A DNA stretch of 64,000 bases from the NCBI RefSeq assembly GCF_900112245.1, contig NZ_FOYX01000003.1:62001-126000 (forward strand), given 5' to 3'. Positions 33,904 through 44,670 of this stretch are shown piece by piece. The notes beneath the pieces are model-generated. The model saw only the letters and a list, made by a program, of their open reading frames with translations, ran no database searches and was not told the origin of the DNA. The DNA is from Maribacter stanieri. GTDB lineage: Bacteria; Bacteroidota; Bacteroidia; Flavobacteriales; Flavobacteriaceae. A program made the position numbers and the translations under genes. The first letter of the stretch is position 1; each line of letters opens with the position of its first letter.

Positions 33904-36900
33904 ATGCTCCCAAAACAACAGCGGTATGCGCTGTATGTACTTTTACTGATTGTTATATCAGTTATAGGTACTACGGCACTAGCCAACTCTAAAGTAACTA
34001 CTTTATACGAAGAGGTGGCTCTTGTAATCGAAAAGGCTGTTTCGATTTCTACCAAAAACCAACCCAATTCAGAAAAAGAAGTCATAGTTACACGAAAGTC
34101 TAATTTAGCTGCTTCGGCAATGTTTTCAACAATAATTGTAGGTGCAGACGCTACTGAGACTTGTAACGATAACGGATTCACAATTGCACGATTCAATTTA
34201 TGTGGAGATTATGATGATCGTATTATAAGTTTATCCGGTGGTAGTCATACTTCAGTTTCATGGCAAGTATTGGGAGGTTCTTGTACACCAAATGTAAATA
34301 CTGAATGTCCAAATACTGGTTCTTGTTATACTGAAGTTTATAATGGGCCTACATTTTCGTTAGATGCTAGTTCGGTCTCTTCAACTACAGGTGGCGAATA
34401 CCGAGTTGTTGTAGACGGTCAACCATATTACTTTAAAGTAAAGAAAAGTACAATTACCCAAACCTATGTAAAACAAGATTACATCTGTGGAGTAGATGGT
34501 AGAATTCAAATAACCAACTTATCTAGTGCCTACGAGTTTAGTATTGATGGTGGTACAACTTGGCAGGGTGCAATATTCTCTGGTCTAGCTCCTGGTACGT
34601 ATAACGTTAAGGCAAGATTAAGAAATACAGCTAATACATGTGAGTATCCTTATGAGCCTATTGTAATAGAGGAGAAGGAGATCGAAATCGAAGCAACTTT
34701 TACCGATGCCTTATGTAGTGGTGATACAGGAAGTATAACAGTTACTGCTTCAAACGTTCCTGGTCCTTATAAATATACTTTATTAAATTCTAGTGGTGTT
34801 GCCCAAGAATTTACAGCTTACATAGCAACAAATCCTTATACTTTTTCAGCTGTAGGATTTGGTACATATACAGTACAAGTAGAAACACAACAATGTAAGG
34901 GAGACCCTTTAAACGGAATTAGTGCTCCAAGACAAACGGTAGATACCAGTGGAAATCCTTTAACAATAGGTGCTGGGGCTTCTGCCTTAGATGCCTCAAC
35001 TGAAGTTAATAGCAGTTTTGGATGTTCAAATATTTCTAGCGTAGATATTACTTTAAATACTACAGGTGGTTCTGCCCCATATACTTTTACGGTTAACGGT
35101 GGTAGTGTGCAACCTTCATTTGGAGATGCTTCTACAGATTCTGGTACAACAACATATACGGTATCATCTGCAGGAACATATGATTTTGTTATTACAGATA
35201 GTAATGGTTGTATTATTAATGCTTCTTCTGATGTAGAGGATTTATTACCACCAGATATTACTGTTACAGGTATTGATGGTACTTGTAGTAATGGTGGTGC
35301 AAAATTAGAATTTACTATAAATAACGGTAGAGGTTATAATATATCGTATAGAGAAAGTGCTTCTGAACCATGGGTAAGTACTCCGCAGATTTCAGTAGCT
35401 GCAGGAACTTATAATGATATTGAAGTAAGATACCAACAAGGCGGATTTGAATGTACTTTAGATTTGGCTTCTGTAACGGTAGATACGGTTGGCTCATTAA
35501 CAGGTAGTGCAACTAAAGTTACTGATGTTACTTGTACAGGTGCTGGTACTAATGGCGGACAAATTGATTTTGTTGGTCCATTTTCTGGTGGTTCTGGTAG
35601 TGGTTATGTTTTTAGTATTGACGGAGTTAATTTTACGACTACTACATCATATACAGACCTAGCAGCTGGTACATATACACCAATAATTCGTGATGCAGGT
35701 GGGTGTCGTTTAGAACTTACTGCTATAGAAATTTTAGACACAGATCCGCCAACAGATATAGATTTTGTAACATCAGATAGTAATTGTGGTAATAATACGG
35801 TAGATGTACAATTATTAACTACAAGTAATGCTTCTATTGCTAACTATAGCATAATTAGTCCAGCTTCTGAAGTTCATGATAATTTTGGTAATGACACTTT
35901 CGATGATCTTGATGCTTCTCAAGCATATATTTTCCAAATTACAGATGTAAACGGGTGTACTTATACTGAAGGATTTAGACCTGTAGTAATTAGTTCTATT
36001 CGTGTTCGTGTAAAGTCTGGCGGAGATTTAAGAGTTTGTAATGGTGAAACAGATGGTACAGGTACTTTTATTATTGACGGATTTGCTAATAACTATACCT
36101 ATGATATAAATGGAGGTTTATTCACCGGCGGACCTCAAAGTGCAAGTGAAGTAGTTTTACCTTCATCGGGTGTTGGTACGTATACGATTACCGTAACAGA
36201 TGCTGATACGGGTTGTACGGATACCACTTCATTTGATATTCAAGATGCACCAGTTTTAGATTTGTCTACAAGTACGGTTACAGATATGAGCTGTGCAAAT
36301 GGCAATTTAGGTGCTGTTAGAGCAAATGCAACCGGCGGCTGGGGTGCATTCAGATATACTTTAACTCCACCGGTAGGTCCACAAGTTGGTCCTAAATCTG
36401 GAAGAACATTTAGTAATCTTTCTGCAGCAGGAACATACACATTAACTGTTGAAGATGCAGAAGGATGTACAGATACGTTTTCATTCGATTTAAATCCTAT
36501 TGATGCGCCAAGTATTTCATTAGATGGTCCAGCTTCTGATTTCTGTTTTGTTGCAGGTGTTGGTGCAACAGTAGCAGTAACTTCTAGTGCAGGTACTGCA
36601 GCTATTGGAACGCACCAATATAGAATTAACGGAGGAACATTACAGGCTGGCGCTTCTTTTACAGGTCTTGCACCTGGTAATTATACGATTGAAGTGGTAG
36701 ATGGTAATGACTGTTCAGATAGTCTACCTATTACAATAGCACCTCAATTAAGGGTAAATACAAGTATTACTACTGAAATACCTTGTGGTGGAGCTGATGG
36801 AAGAATTAGTGTAAATGTAAACGGAGGTTATACTTCTGGTGCTGGTGCAAAGCAATATGAAGTTAGTTCTGATGGAGGTGCTACTTTTGGTACTGCAATA

Positions 36901-39900
36901 CCACTTACTTCCGATACTTTTGATTATGATACAAATATACCTGGAGATTATGTTTTCAGAATTACAGATAATAATACTACCAGCAGTGGTTGTATAGCAC
37001 AATCTGTTTCTATTACTTTAAACCCACCACAGAATATTGCTGCTGCATCTTACGTAGCTAGACCTGTAAGTTGTAGTTCTACAAATAATGGTGCTGTTAC
37101 AATCATTCCTGATGCAACAAGTGGCGTACCACCATATGAAGTTAATTTTAATGGAAATGGATGGGGTTCAGAAACTGTATTTTCAAATTTAACCGTTGGT
37201 ACATATTCATACTTGGTAAGAGATGCAAGGGGTTGTGAAACGGTTGTAGATACTTTTGATATTGTTTTGGATACTACTCCACCGCCAGCAACAATTGTTT
37301 CTGAAATTCAGGCTACTTGTGGTGGTAGTGGTCCGGTAAGTGGGGGTATTACAGTGGATGTCACCCAAGGTACCCCAAATTTTGATTTTATTATTGAAGA
37401 TAATACGGGCGTAGAAATTACACGTAGAGAAGATGTTGATCCTACTGCATTACCATTACAAATATTAGATGCGGGCTTGGTAACTGGTAACTATACGGTA
37501 ATTACAGTAGATTCTAATGGTTGTACAGATATAGATACTGTTACCATTACTTCTGATGAAGTTGTGATAACACCTATACCACCGCCAGCACCAGTTGATT
37601 GTGATGATACAGCTTTTACTTATGCTGTTTCTGTTAGTGGTGGATCAGGTTCTTATGAGATAAGATTATTAGATCAACCTGCTTTTTATAACTTAAATAA
37701 TACACCGGCCACTGATGATCATACATTCAGTAATGTTTCGGACGGTATTCAGTATGGTGTAGCTTATACCGTAGTTGTTTTAGATGTAGGTACAGGTTGT
37801 ACTTATGAACAAGAAATACCACCAATAGACGGTTTTTCTGCTTTAGGTGTTATAGCAGAATCTACACCTGGCGCTTGTGATACTAATAGGAACGGAGAAA
37901 TAACTTATGACATTACAGGTTATAATATTGGTGATTTATTAAGAATAGAATTGATAAACAATGAAGATGGGTCAAGTATTATACTTGAGAATTCAGTTTT
38001 AACTACAGGCTCAACTTATAATGGAGATTATCCAGAGTTACCAGGTGATTATCAAATATTAGTTACTAATATAACAGATACTTGTACAGCGGCAGATTCG
38101 GTTTTAGTCCTTCAAAATTTACCGGACATAGATATTTTACAAGAAGTTCCAGCCAATTGTAATGCATTTGGTCAAGTAACCGTACAAGGTAGAGGAGGTT
38201 CTGGCGGACCATATGAGTTTGCCTTTATGGACAATGGTATTTCACCAACTGCTTCAGATTGGACTAATGAAACTACATTCTCTGCGCCAGATGGTAATTA
38301 TGATGTGTATGTAAGAGATGTAAGTGGTTGTACTTCTTTTGATATTGCGACTATTATATCACTAGATCCAGATTTGGCAGTGCCAGAATTTACAGTTGTA
38401 AATCAGTGTGATCCTACATCTACTGCTTTTGATATTACGGTGAGAGTGCCTAATACTATAAATACGCCTAGATTTACCTTAGGTGGTGATGAACAATTAC
38501 CGACGATAGTAGGTAGTTTTTGGGAATATACGTACATAGTTAGTAGCCCTGGGGATTATGTAGTTGATGTGGTCGATGCTAATGGCTGTACTAGTCAAGG
38601 TACTGCTACAGTTTATGACTTTTTATCTGCTACAGGAGAGTTTTCTACAGACAGTACTTGTAATGATGCAGATGGCGTTATAACAATAAGTACTAACGGT
38701 GGTAGTGGTGATTTTACTTTTGAACTTACAGGAACGGATTATAATTCAAATTCAGTGGGTCCTATTACCCAAACTAATGATCCGTTATTCACAGGGTTGA
38801 CACCAGGAACTTATGAGGTGTTAATTACTGACCGTGTTGTATTTGATGGAACTATATATTGTTTTACAAGAGTTTCCAATATCATACTTAATCAAGCTGC
38901 ACAACCAGTTATTATTTCTGAAGAAGCAATTGATATTAGTTGTAGAGATGAAAATGATGGTTCTATAGAGGTTGTTGTTGGTCCGGCTAATGCAGCTGTT
39001 CCATTTACATCACAGGATACACCATTAACATATATTTTAAATAATTTAACGACAGCTACAGAGCAGGACAGAAACACAACAGGTGCATTTTCTGGATTGC
39101 CTGCAGGTGATTACCAAGTTCAAGTAGTAACCGCTCGTAATTGTGAAGTTTTATCTGCTATTCAAACAATCGATAATCCTGATGCTTTTAGTATTACTGC
39201 TAGCGCTCCGGATTTTGCTTGTGAACCTGGTGCAAATCGTTATAGTTCAACAATTATCACTGTAAATGTTGTTGATGCAGGGACAATTGGTTCTGGTTAT
39301 CAGTATAGTATTACAGGATTTGAAAATTATCAAACAGGAAATACATTTGAAATAATTGATAACGGTTCACCTCAAAACATTACGGTTTACGCAATAGATG
39401 GTAATGGTTGTCAAACTACTTTTGATGTGCCAACTATTAATGAACCTACAGATGTTATACCTACTATTGTCGAGGTTGATATTTTAAACTGTAGAGATGA
39501 TGAGCGTGTACGTATAGAGGTTAGTGGTACTAGCGATTTTACGGTAAATACTGTTTCTGTTATTCCTGTGGCTCCTGTTTCTAATTCTTCTGGTAATAAC
39601 TATGTGGATGTTTACTTGCCTGAAGAGGGCGATTACTTATTCGAAATAACAGATAACACGGTTGGTTGTACCTATCCAATGCCGGTACACACGGTAAATG
39701 CACCAATAGTGCCTACAGCTTTAATTAGTGAAGCAAAACCCGTTAGTTGTGCTGTTCCTGGAAATGATGGGGCATTGTTTATAACAGTTGGTGATTATGT
39801 AGGTGAGTTTAACTATGTTGTCTATGAAGCAACTGATGACACTAGGTCTACACCATTGGCTTCGGGTACGTTTAATACAACTGATTTTCCAGATATTAAT

Positions 39901-42480
39901 GGCGACGAAGCACGTATAAATAATTTACCTGGTGGTAATTTAGTTGTTGATGTTGTTTCTGTTGATACACCGTTTTGTTCAGGAACTAGTAATGTTACCA
40001 ATATTAGAACTCCAAATGGTCCATTAGTAGTGACAGCGGATTCTATAGGAAATGTTAGTTGTACAAACGATACTGGAGAAATTGTTGCAATAGGTACGGG
40101 CGGTTGGGATACTACACCATATGAATATAGATTGTTAATGAGTACCGATGGTGGTGCAAGTTATACTTCTGAAGTTGCAGCATTCTCGGTTGATAATGAA
40201 TTTACCGGCTTATCTTTTGGTTTCTATGAAGTTGAGGTTAGAGATGTTGAAGGTTGTACAAGTACTGTAGAAATTGAGTTGGAAGAAGTTCCACAAATAA
40301 TAGCAGGAATTAGAGAGCCACAAAGTCTAGATTGTCCAAATGGTAACAATGCGGTGCTTGAAGCTTATGATACTACATCTGGAGATGCTATTACAGCTAC
40401 AGCTGGAGCAAGTGGAGGTTTTGCAGGTGCAGGTTATAACTATACACTATTGTATTTAAGTGGTGACGATAATACAGCCGTTGTTTCGCAGAGTGGATTA
40501 CAGAATACACCTACTTTCATTGGCGATAGTGGAGGATATATAAGCTCAGGTTGGTACGCTATTGAGGTGTCTTCTAGTTTTGGATGTTCATTTGTTACCG
40601 ATGCTTATTTTGTAGATCCACCACCACCAATTCAGCCAGTATTGGTACAGACAAGAGTACCTGGTTGTGGTGGCGATGGTGAAATGAGAATGACGGTAGA
40701 GAATCCTGATCCTTTGTTTACGTATGAATACTTAAGGGTTGAAAACGGAGTAACTATTGGTACTTATGTTCCAATGACAGGAAACTCGGTAACTATTACA
40801 GGTGTTCAGGGTATAACGTATCAATTTGATGTTAGAAAGGTGAACTCAGCAGGTGCTTGCCCGGCAATTCGTTCTAATGGTATTACCATGACAGATGCTA
40901 CGGATGTTACCTTGTTTACAAACTTAATAGATGATATTTCATGTGCTTCTGAATTGGATGGTAGAATAGAATCATTTGTTGGTGGTGGTGTAGGTGAAGA
41001 TTTATTCTACTTATATATAGGTGATCCTGTAGATGCATTTAATCCTGCGGCTACGGCAACCCTAGTAAGAGGTCCTCAGGATAATGGTACTTTTGAAGGT
41101 CTTCCAGAAGAAACACAATATTATATCGCTGTAACTAGTGGGTCTACTTGTATGAGTATAGGTGGTCCGTTTGAAATCGTAAGACCTGATCCAATTATAT
41201 TTGATGCTGTACCCACCAACGTTACTTGTAATGGTGAAGAAGACGGTACTATTACGGTTTCTGTAAGTGCTGGTGGCGAAGGATTAATTCAGTTTGCAAT
41301 AGCACCAAACTTTAATGATTTCTTTAATGATTCTGATAATCCAGGTACATATACTTTTGAAGACTTGGCGGCAGGTACTTATGAAATATTAATTAAGGAT
41401 GATAACGGTTGTTTTGAGAAAGATTTTATCACCGTTGAAGAGCCTGATCAAATTCAAGTTATAAACATTGAAACTACCGATGAATTATGTATTGGTGCAA
41501 ACAATGGTACTGTTGTTTTTGAGGTTGTTGGTGGTACTCCTTTTGATGATGTGACTGTAAACCCTACACCATATTTTGAGTATAAAGTTGAAATGGTTGA
41601 TCCCGTAGATGAGACAGGTACAGCTACATTTGCTCCTTATACTGGAGAAATTCTTGAAGATTTACAAGGAGGTGCATCTTATATTATTTATATACAAGAT
41701 GTTAATATGTGTACTGCTTCAGAATTGTTCACAATAGATATAGGAGTTGATTTAACTGCAAACCCACAAGTACAATATGGTTGCGAAGGTATTTTCCCTA
41801 CCAGTACCACAACTATTCAATTGGCAAATGGTAATTTGTTGCCTGAGTTAATGTTTGCAATTGATCCAATTGATCCAACCGATGCTATTACGGCAAATGC
41901 CACAGATGAGTATGTTTGGGGAGATTTACCGGCAGGTGATCATATTGTGTACATCTATCATGAAAATGGTTGTACGAATATGGTAGAATTTAGTGTAGAA
42001 GGATATGAACCTTTGAGTTTGGTCGTAGATAAAACAGGACCTAATGAAGTTTCTGCTTCTGCGGCAGGTGGTTATGGAGAATATGAATTCTTTTTCAATG
42101 GTCGATCTTTTGGAGACGAGACTATCTTTACTACCAATGAAAGTGGATTAGTAAATGTACGTGTAAGAGATGCTAGAGGTTGTGAGTTAGAACTTAGTGT
42201 ACCATTTGAATTTACAGGAATGTTAGAATTCCCTAATTTCTTTACTCCGGATGGTGATAATTTAAATGATATTTGGTCACCTAAAAACAGAGATCTTTTT
42301 GATGGTGTTGAGGTGAGAATTTATGACCGTTATGGTAGAGTAGTTGCTGTATTAGATGAAGTAAGCGGTTGGGACGGTACCTACGAAGGTAAAGAAGTGC
42401 CAACAGGAGATTACTGGTATGTAGTTAATGCAAATAGTGATGCAATTAAGTATGTAGGTCACTTTACGTTATACAGATAA
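33904..42480 (+). CDS. Giant SprB-like repeat protein with type IX secretion (type B) sorting domain
   Basis: The 2858-residue protein has a signal peptide (about residues 8-28), then some two dozen modules of about 85-110 residues, each built around a start C-x-G-x-x-G-x-I and an end D-x-x-G-C (for instance DSNGC, DAEGC, DARGC), resembling SprB repeats. The C-terminus LEFPNFFTPDGDNLNDIW and DGTYEGKEVPTGDYWYVV (about 2773-2858) is the gliding-motility-associated CHU_C domain that directs type IX secretion and attachment. SprB of Flavobacterium johnsoniae is a gliding adhesin of the same style. No PorP/SprF partner gene is adjacent. ATG 33904 is used; no clear promoter is seen. Confidence 0.9.
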   Translation: MLPKQQRYALYVLLLIVISVIGTTALANSKVTTLYEEVALVIEKAVSISTKNQPNSEKEVIVTRKSNLAASAMFSTIIVGADATETCNDNGFTIARFNLCGDYDDRIISLSGGSHTSVSWQVLGGSCTPNVNTECPNTGSCYTEVYNGPTFSLDASSVSSTTGGEYRVVVDGQPYYFKVKKSTITQTYVKQDYICGVDGRIQITNLSSAYEFSIDGGTTWQGAIFSGLAPGTYNVKARLRNTANTCEYPYEPIVIEEKEIEIEATFTDALCSGDTGSITVTASNVPGPYKYTLLNSSGVAQEFTAYIATNPYTFSAVGFGTYTVQVETQQCKGDPLNGISAPRQTVDTSGNPLTIGAGASALDASTEVNSSFGCSNISSVDITLNTTGGSAPYTFTVNGGSVQPSFGDASTDSGTTTYTVSSAGTYDFVITDSNGCIINASSDVEDLLPPDITVTGIDGTCSNGGAKLEFTINNGRGYNISYRESASEPWVSTPQISVAAGTYNDIEVRYQQGGFECTLDLASVTVDTVGSLTGSATKVTDVTCTGAGTNGGQIDFVGPFSGGSGSGYVFSIDGVNFTTTTSYTDLAAGTYTPIIRDAGGCRLELTAIEILDTDPPTDIDFVTSDSNCGNNTVDVQLLTTSNASIANYSIISPASEVHDNFGNDTFDDLDASQAYIFQITDVNGCTYTEGFRPVVISSIRVRVKSGGDLRVCNGETDGTGTFIIDGFANNYTYDINGGLFTGGPQSASEVVLPSSGVGTYTITVTDADTGCTDTTSFDIQDAPVLDLSTSTVTDMSCANGNLGAVRANATGGWGAFRYTLTPPVGPQVGPKSGRTFSNLSAAGTYTLTVEDAEGCTDTFSFDLNPIDAPSISLDGPASDFCFVAGVGATVAVTSSAGTAAIGTHQYRINGGTLQAGASFTGLAPGNYTIEVVDGNDCSDSLPITIAPQLRVNTSITTEIPCGGADGRISVNVNGGYTSGAGAKQYEVSSDGGATFGTAIPLTSDTFDYDTNIPGDYVFRITDNNTTSSGCIAQSVSITLNPPQNIAAASYVARPVSCSSTNNGAVTIIPDATSGVPPYEVNFNGNGWGSETVFSNLTVGTYSYLVRDARGCETVVDTFDIVLDTTPPPATIVSEIQATCGGSGPVSGGITVDVTQGTPNFDFIIEDNTGVEITRREDVDPTALPLQILDAGLVTGNYTVITVDSNGCTDIDTVTITSDEVVITPIPPPAPVDCDDTAFTYAVSVSGGSGSYEIRLLDQPAFYNLNNTPATDDHTFSNVSDGIQYGVAYTVVVLDVGTGCTYEQEIPPIDGFSALGVIAESTPGACDTNRNGEITYDITGYNIGDLLRIELINNEDGSSIILENSVLTTGSTYNGDYPELPGDYQILVTNITDTCTAADSVLVLQNLPDIDILQEVPANCNAFGQVTVQGRGGSGGPYEFAFMDNGISPTASDWTNETTFSAPDGNYDVYVRDVSGCTSFDIATIISLDPDLAVPEFTVVNQCDPTSTAFDITVRVPNTINTPRFTLGGDEQLPTIVGSFWEYTYIVSSPGDYVVDVVDANGCTSQGTATVYDFLSATGEFSTDSTCNDADGVITISTNGGSGDFTFELTGTDYNSNSVGPITQTNDPLFTGLTPGTYEVLITDRVVFDGTIYCFTRVSNIILNQAAQPVIISEEAIDISCRDENDGSIEVVVGPANAAVPFTSQDTPLTYILNNLTTATEQDRNTTGAFSGLPAGDYQVQVVTARNCEVLSAIQTIDNPDAFSITASAPDFACEPGANRYSSTIITVNVVDAGTIGSGYQYSITGFENYQTGNTFEIIDNGSPQNITVYAIDGNGCQTTFDVPTINEPTDVIPTIVEVDILNCRDDERVRIEVSGTSDFTVNTVSVIPVAPVSNSSGNNYVDVYLPEEGDYLFEITDNTVGCTYPMPVHTVNAPIVPTALISEAKPVSCAVPGNDGALFITVGDYVGEFNYVVYEATDDTRSTPLASGTFNTTDFPDINGDEARINNLPGGNLVVDVVSVDTPFCSGTSNVTNIRTPNGPLVVTADSIGNVSCTNDTGEIVAIGTGGWDTTPYEYRLLMSTDGGASYTSEVAAFSVDNEFTGLSFGFYEVEVRDVEGCTSTVEIELEEVPQIIAGIREPQSLDCPNGNNAVLEAYDTTSGDAITATAGASGGFAGAGYNYTLLYLSGDDNTAVVSQSGLQNTPTFIGDSGGYISSGWYAIEVSSSFGCSFVTDAYFVDPPPPIQPVLVQTRVPGCGGDGEMRMTVENPDPLFTYEYLRVENGVTIGTYVPMTGNSVTITGVQGITYQFDVRKVNSAGACPAIRSNGITMTDATDVTLFTNLIDDISCASELDGRIESFVGGGVGEDLFYLYIGDPVDAFNPAATATLVRGPQDNGTFEGLPEETQYYIAVTSGSTCMSIGGPFEIVRPDPIIFDAVPTNVTCNGEEDGTITVSVSAGGEGLIQFAIAPNFNDFFNDSDNPGTYTFEDLAAGTYEILIKDDNGCFEKDFITVEEPDQIQVINIETTDELCIGANNGTVVFEVVGGTPFDDVTVNPTPYFEYKVEMVDPVDETGTATFAPYTGEILEDLQGGASYIIYIQDVNMCTASELFTIDIGVDLTANPQVQYGCEGIFPTSTTTIQLANGNLLPELMFAIDPIDPTDAITANATDEYVWGDLPAGDHIVYIYHENGCTNMVEFSVEGYEPLSLVVDKTGPNEVSASAAGGYGEYEFFFNGRSFGDETIFTTNESGLVNVRVRDARGCELELSVPFEFTGMLEFPNFFTPDGDNLNDIWSPKNRDLFDGVEVRIYDRYGRVVAVLDEVSGWDGTYEGKEVPTGDYWYVVNANSDAIKYVGHFTLYR

Positions 42481-42498
42481 AGAAGGAATATAATTTTG

Positions 42499-42530
42499 AA
42501 AAAGGAGATGCAATTTGCATCTCCTTTTTT
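42499..42530 (+). terminator. Terminator after the giant surface protein gene
   Basis: AAAAAGGAGATGCA and TGCATCTCCTTTTT form a perfect 14-pair stem around the loop ATT, followed by more T. It lies 18 bases after the stop codon. Confidence 0.9.
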
Positions 42531-42642
42531 GTTTTACTAAATTCTTATATGTTTAACTTTTTAATCAGGAATTGATCTAAAGATACTTTAACTTCAAAAG
42601 AACTTGTTTTTAGGGTACATTTGGTTGAAAATTTTGCTGTCA

Positions 42643-43359
42643 ATGATGAGGTCTATTGTTTATATTATTTTACTAGTTATTTTTCAAAGTTGCGCATCTC
42701 AGGTAAAACCAATTCTGATAGATTCAGAAATGGAAACCAATGTAAAAGAAAATCTTGCCTATTACTTGTACTACCCAGAAGATTATCAAGAAGAACCAGA
42801 GAAAGATTTTCCAATCTTATTGTTTTTGCATGGTGGCGGTGAATCTGGCGATAGTTTGGTTACCGTGAAAAGAAATGGACCGCCAAAGCTTATTGTACAA
42901 GGCAAAAAATTTCCTTTTTTAATACTGGCACCTCAAAATCCGAATGCAAAAAAATGGTGGAATACTAGGGCTGTAAAACAATTGTTAGATTCTATTGTTG
43001 ACAATAATAGAATAGACAAACGTAGAATATATTTAACAGGATTGAGTAGGGGAGGTGGTGCCGCATGGGAATTGGCAGTGCAATATCCAGAAACTTTTGC
43101 AGCAATGGCGGTAGTCTGTGGTATGACACCTTTGCCTTATGCTTCTTGGATCAATAGAAATATGCCTATATGGGTATTTCATGGGGAGAAAGATAAATCT
43201 ATTCCTATTTCTGAATCGGAAACTATGGTCGCCAAATTAGAGGAAATGGGTTACGAGGTTATCTTTACAAAGTATCCGAATGTTGGGCACAATGCATGGA
43301 TAAAGGCTTATGAAACTGATGCTTTATATGATTGGTTCATGAATCAAGAATTGAAATAA
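42643..43359 (+). CDS. Lipoprotein alpha/beta-hydrolase (esterase/PHB depolymerase-like)
   Basis: From ATG 42643 (MMRSIVYIILLVIFQSC, Cys17 lipobox) this 238-residue protein is an alpha/beta hydrolase: LLFLHGGGESGD (oxyanion hole, about 61-72), nucleophile Ser in GLSRGGGAAWE (about 133-143), the acid in HGEKDKSIP (about 182-190) and His in YPNVGHNAW (about 209-217). It resembles the esterase/peptidase group of cell-surface enzymes that release acyl groups from carbohydrates or phenolics. An open frame from a TTG at 42604 would remove the lipoprotein signal from the N-terminus, so the ATG is preferred. The cytochrome gene begins 14 bases later. Confidence 0.85.
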   Translation: MMRSIVYIILLVIFQSCASQVKPILIDSEMETNVKENLAYYLYYPEDYQEEPEKDFPILLFLHGGGESGDSLVTVKRNGPPKLIVQGKKFPFLILAPQNPNAKKWWNTRAVKQLLDSIVDNNRIDKRRIYLTGLSRGGGAAWELAVQYPETFAAMAVVCGMTPLPYASWINRNMPIWVFHGEKDKSIPISESETMVAKLEEMGYEVIFTKYPNVGHNAWIKAYETDALYDWFMNQELK

Positions 43360-43373
43360 TAATAGAGTTTAAA

Positions 43374-44582
43374 ATGAATAATAGCAAGAATGTAAAATAT
43401 ATCATATTAAGTATTCTTGGGTTATTATTGATTTATCTTTTTTGGTATGTAAAAAATGCTGTTGAGATTTCAGAATACCTTGAGCCCGAAATAGTAGCCA
43501 CTCATTATAATGGTACTAATTATGTAGGGTCACAAACTTGCCATGAGTGTCATGCAGATATTTACAAAACGCATTTAGAAACTGCTCATTTTAATACTTC
43601 ATTTTATCCTAAAGAGGGCTCGATTAAAGGAAATTTTAGTCCAGATTCAAATGAGTTGGATTTAGGGAGTGTTCGATTAAAAATGGTTGCGGATGAAGAG
43701 GACTATTATCAACTGTCAAATGTTAAGTATAAAACTAAGGAAGTAGTAAAGTCGAAAATTGATATTGTAATTGGCTCAGGTGTAAAAGGACAAAGCCACC
43801 TTAATTGGAAAGGGAATGATTTATATCAATTACAGGCTTCTTATTTTCAACCCACGGACTCTTGGGTAAATAGTCCTAATTTTCCAGAAAGTGCATTGAA
43901 TAGAAAGGTTGATGATAATTGTTTAAAATGCCATGTAACCTTTGCTCAGCATAAAGATGAAACTAGCGAGAGTAAATCTTATGATAGAGAAAGAATAATT
44001 TTAGGTATAGATTGTGAACGTTGTCACGGTCCTGCAGAGAATCACGTAAAATATCATCGCCAAAACCCAGATGTTTTAGTTGGGAAGTTTATAGATGATT
44101 TCAAGAAATATAATAGACAGCAGCGTTTAGATGCTTGTGCAGTTTGTCATTCTGGTTTACAGGCTCAACAGATAAAAGGAAATCCATTTTCATTCATTGC
44201 AGGAGACACCTTGTCTTTGTATTCCAAAAATTATAGAAATGTTAATTCAAATACTAAACTAGACGTTCATGGAAATCAAATGGGACTGTTGAGTGAAAGT
44301 TCATGCTTTATAAATTCCCCGAAAATGGACTGTATTACATGTCATAATCCTCATGAAAATCAGAGGGGTAATGCTAGTGTGTTTAATGCCAAGTGTTTAT
44401 CGTGCCATGAAGTTAATTCTATAAATAAGGTGGTTGAGGGGCAAGAACATACTGCATCTCAAAATTGTATTAGCTGTCATATGCCTTTAGTGCCTTCTGA
44501 AGTTATGAAGTTAAAAGCAGAAGATGGAATAAATGAGATACCTGTTTATATAAGAACACACCTTATTGGTATTTATGAATGA
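43374..44582 (+). CDS. Membrane-anchored seven-haem cytochrome c
   Basis: A 402-residue protein with an N-terminal membrane helix (about 9-26) and seven CxxCH haem-binding motifs: CHECH (56-60), CLKCH, CERCH, CAVCH, CITCH, CLSCH and CISCH. Some lie in the cytochrome c554-type arrangement. It should sit in the periplasm as an electron carrier or a multihaem oxidoreductase; no enzyme-specific residues were identified. The reading frame is open to 43332, overlapping the esterase, but ATG 43374 gives a proper anchor. It is co-directional with the esterase gene and followed by a terminator shared with the SusD gene. Confidence 0.88.
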   Translation: MNNSKNVKYIILSILGLLLIYLFWYVKNAVEISEYLEPEIVATHYNGTNYVGSQTCHECHADIYKTHLETAHFNTSFYPKEGSIKGNFSPDSNELDLGSVRLKMVADEEDYYQLSNVKYKTKEVVKSKIDIVIGSGVKGQSHLNWKGNDLYQLQASYFQPTDSWVNSPNFPESALNRKVDDNCLKCHVTFAQHKDETSESKSYDRERIILGIDCERCHGPAENHVKYHRQNPDVLVGKFIDDFKKYNRQQRLDACAVCHSGLQAQQIKGNPFSFIAGDTLSLYSKNYRNVNSNTKLDVHGNQMGLLSESSCFINSPKMDCITCHNPHENQRGNASVFNAKCLSCHEVNSINKVVEGQEHTASQNCISCHMPLVPSEVMKLKAEDGINEIPVYIRTHLIGIYE

Positions 44583-44604
44583 TTCTAGTAGTATATAAAA
44601 ATAT

Positions 44605-44637
44605 AAAGAGTGGTTAAAACTGTTTTAACCACTCTTT
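44605..44637. terminator. Bidirectional terminator between the cytochrome and SusD genes
   Basis: AAAGAGTGGTTAAAAC and GTTTTAACCACTCTTT are perfect 16-base reverse complements around one base, giving a very strong hairpin with A/T flanks. It ends both the cytochrome gene and the first SusCD operon. Confidence 0.85.
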
Positions 44638-44670
44638 ATGCAACTAACAATTAACAATACTATTTATACT

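Noticed and set aside
34000-42000. Several antisense open frames of 60-100 codons in the giant surface protein
   Set aside because: They arise from the repetitive Thr/Gly/Asp-rich coding pattern read backwards and have Ser/Thr-rich translations without domains.
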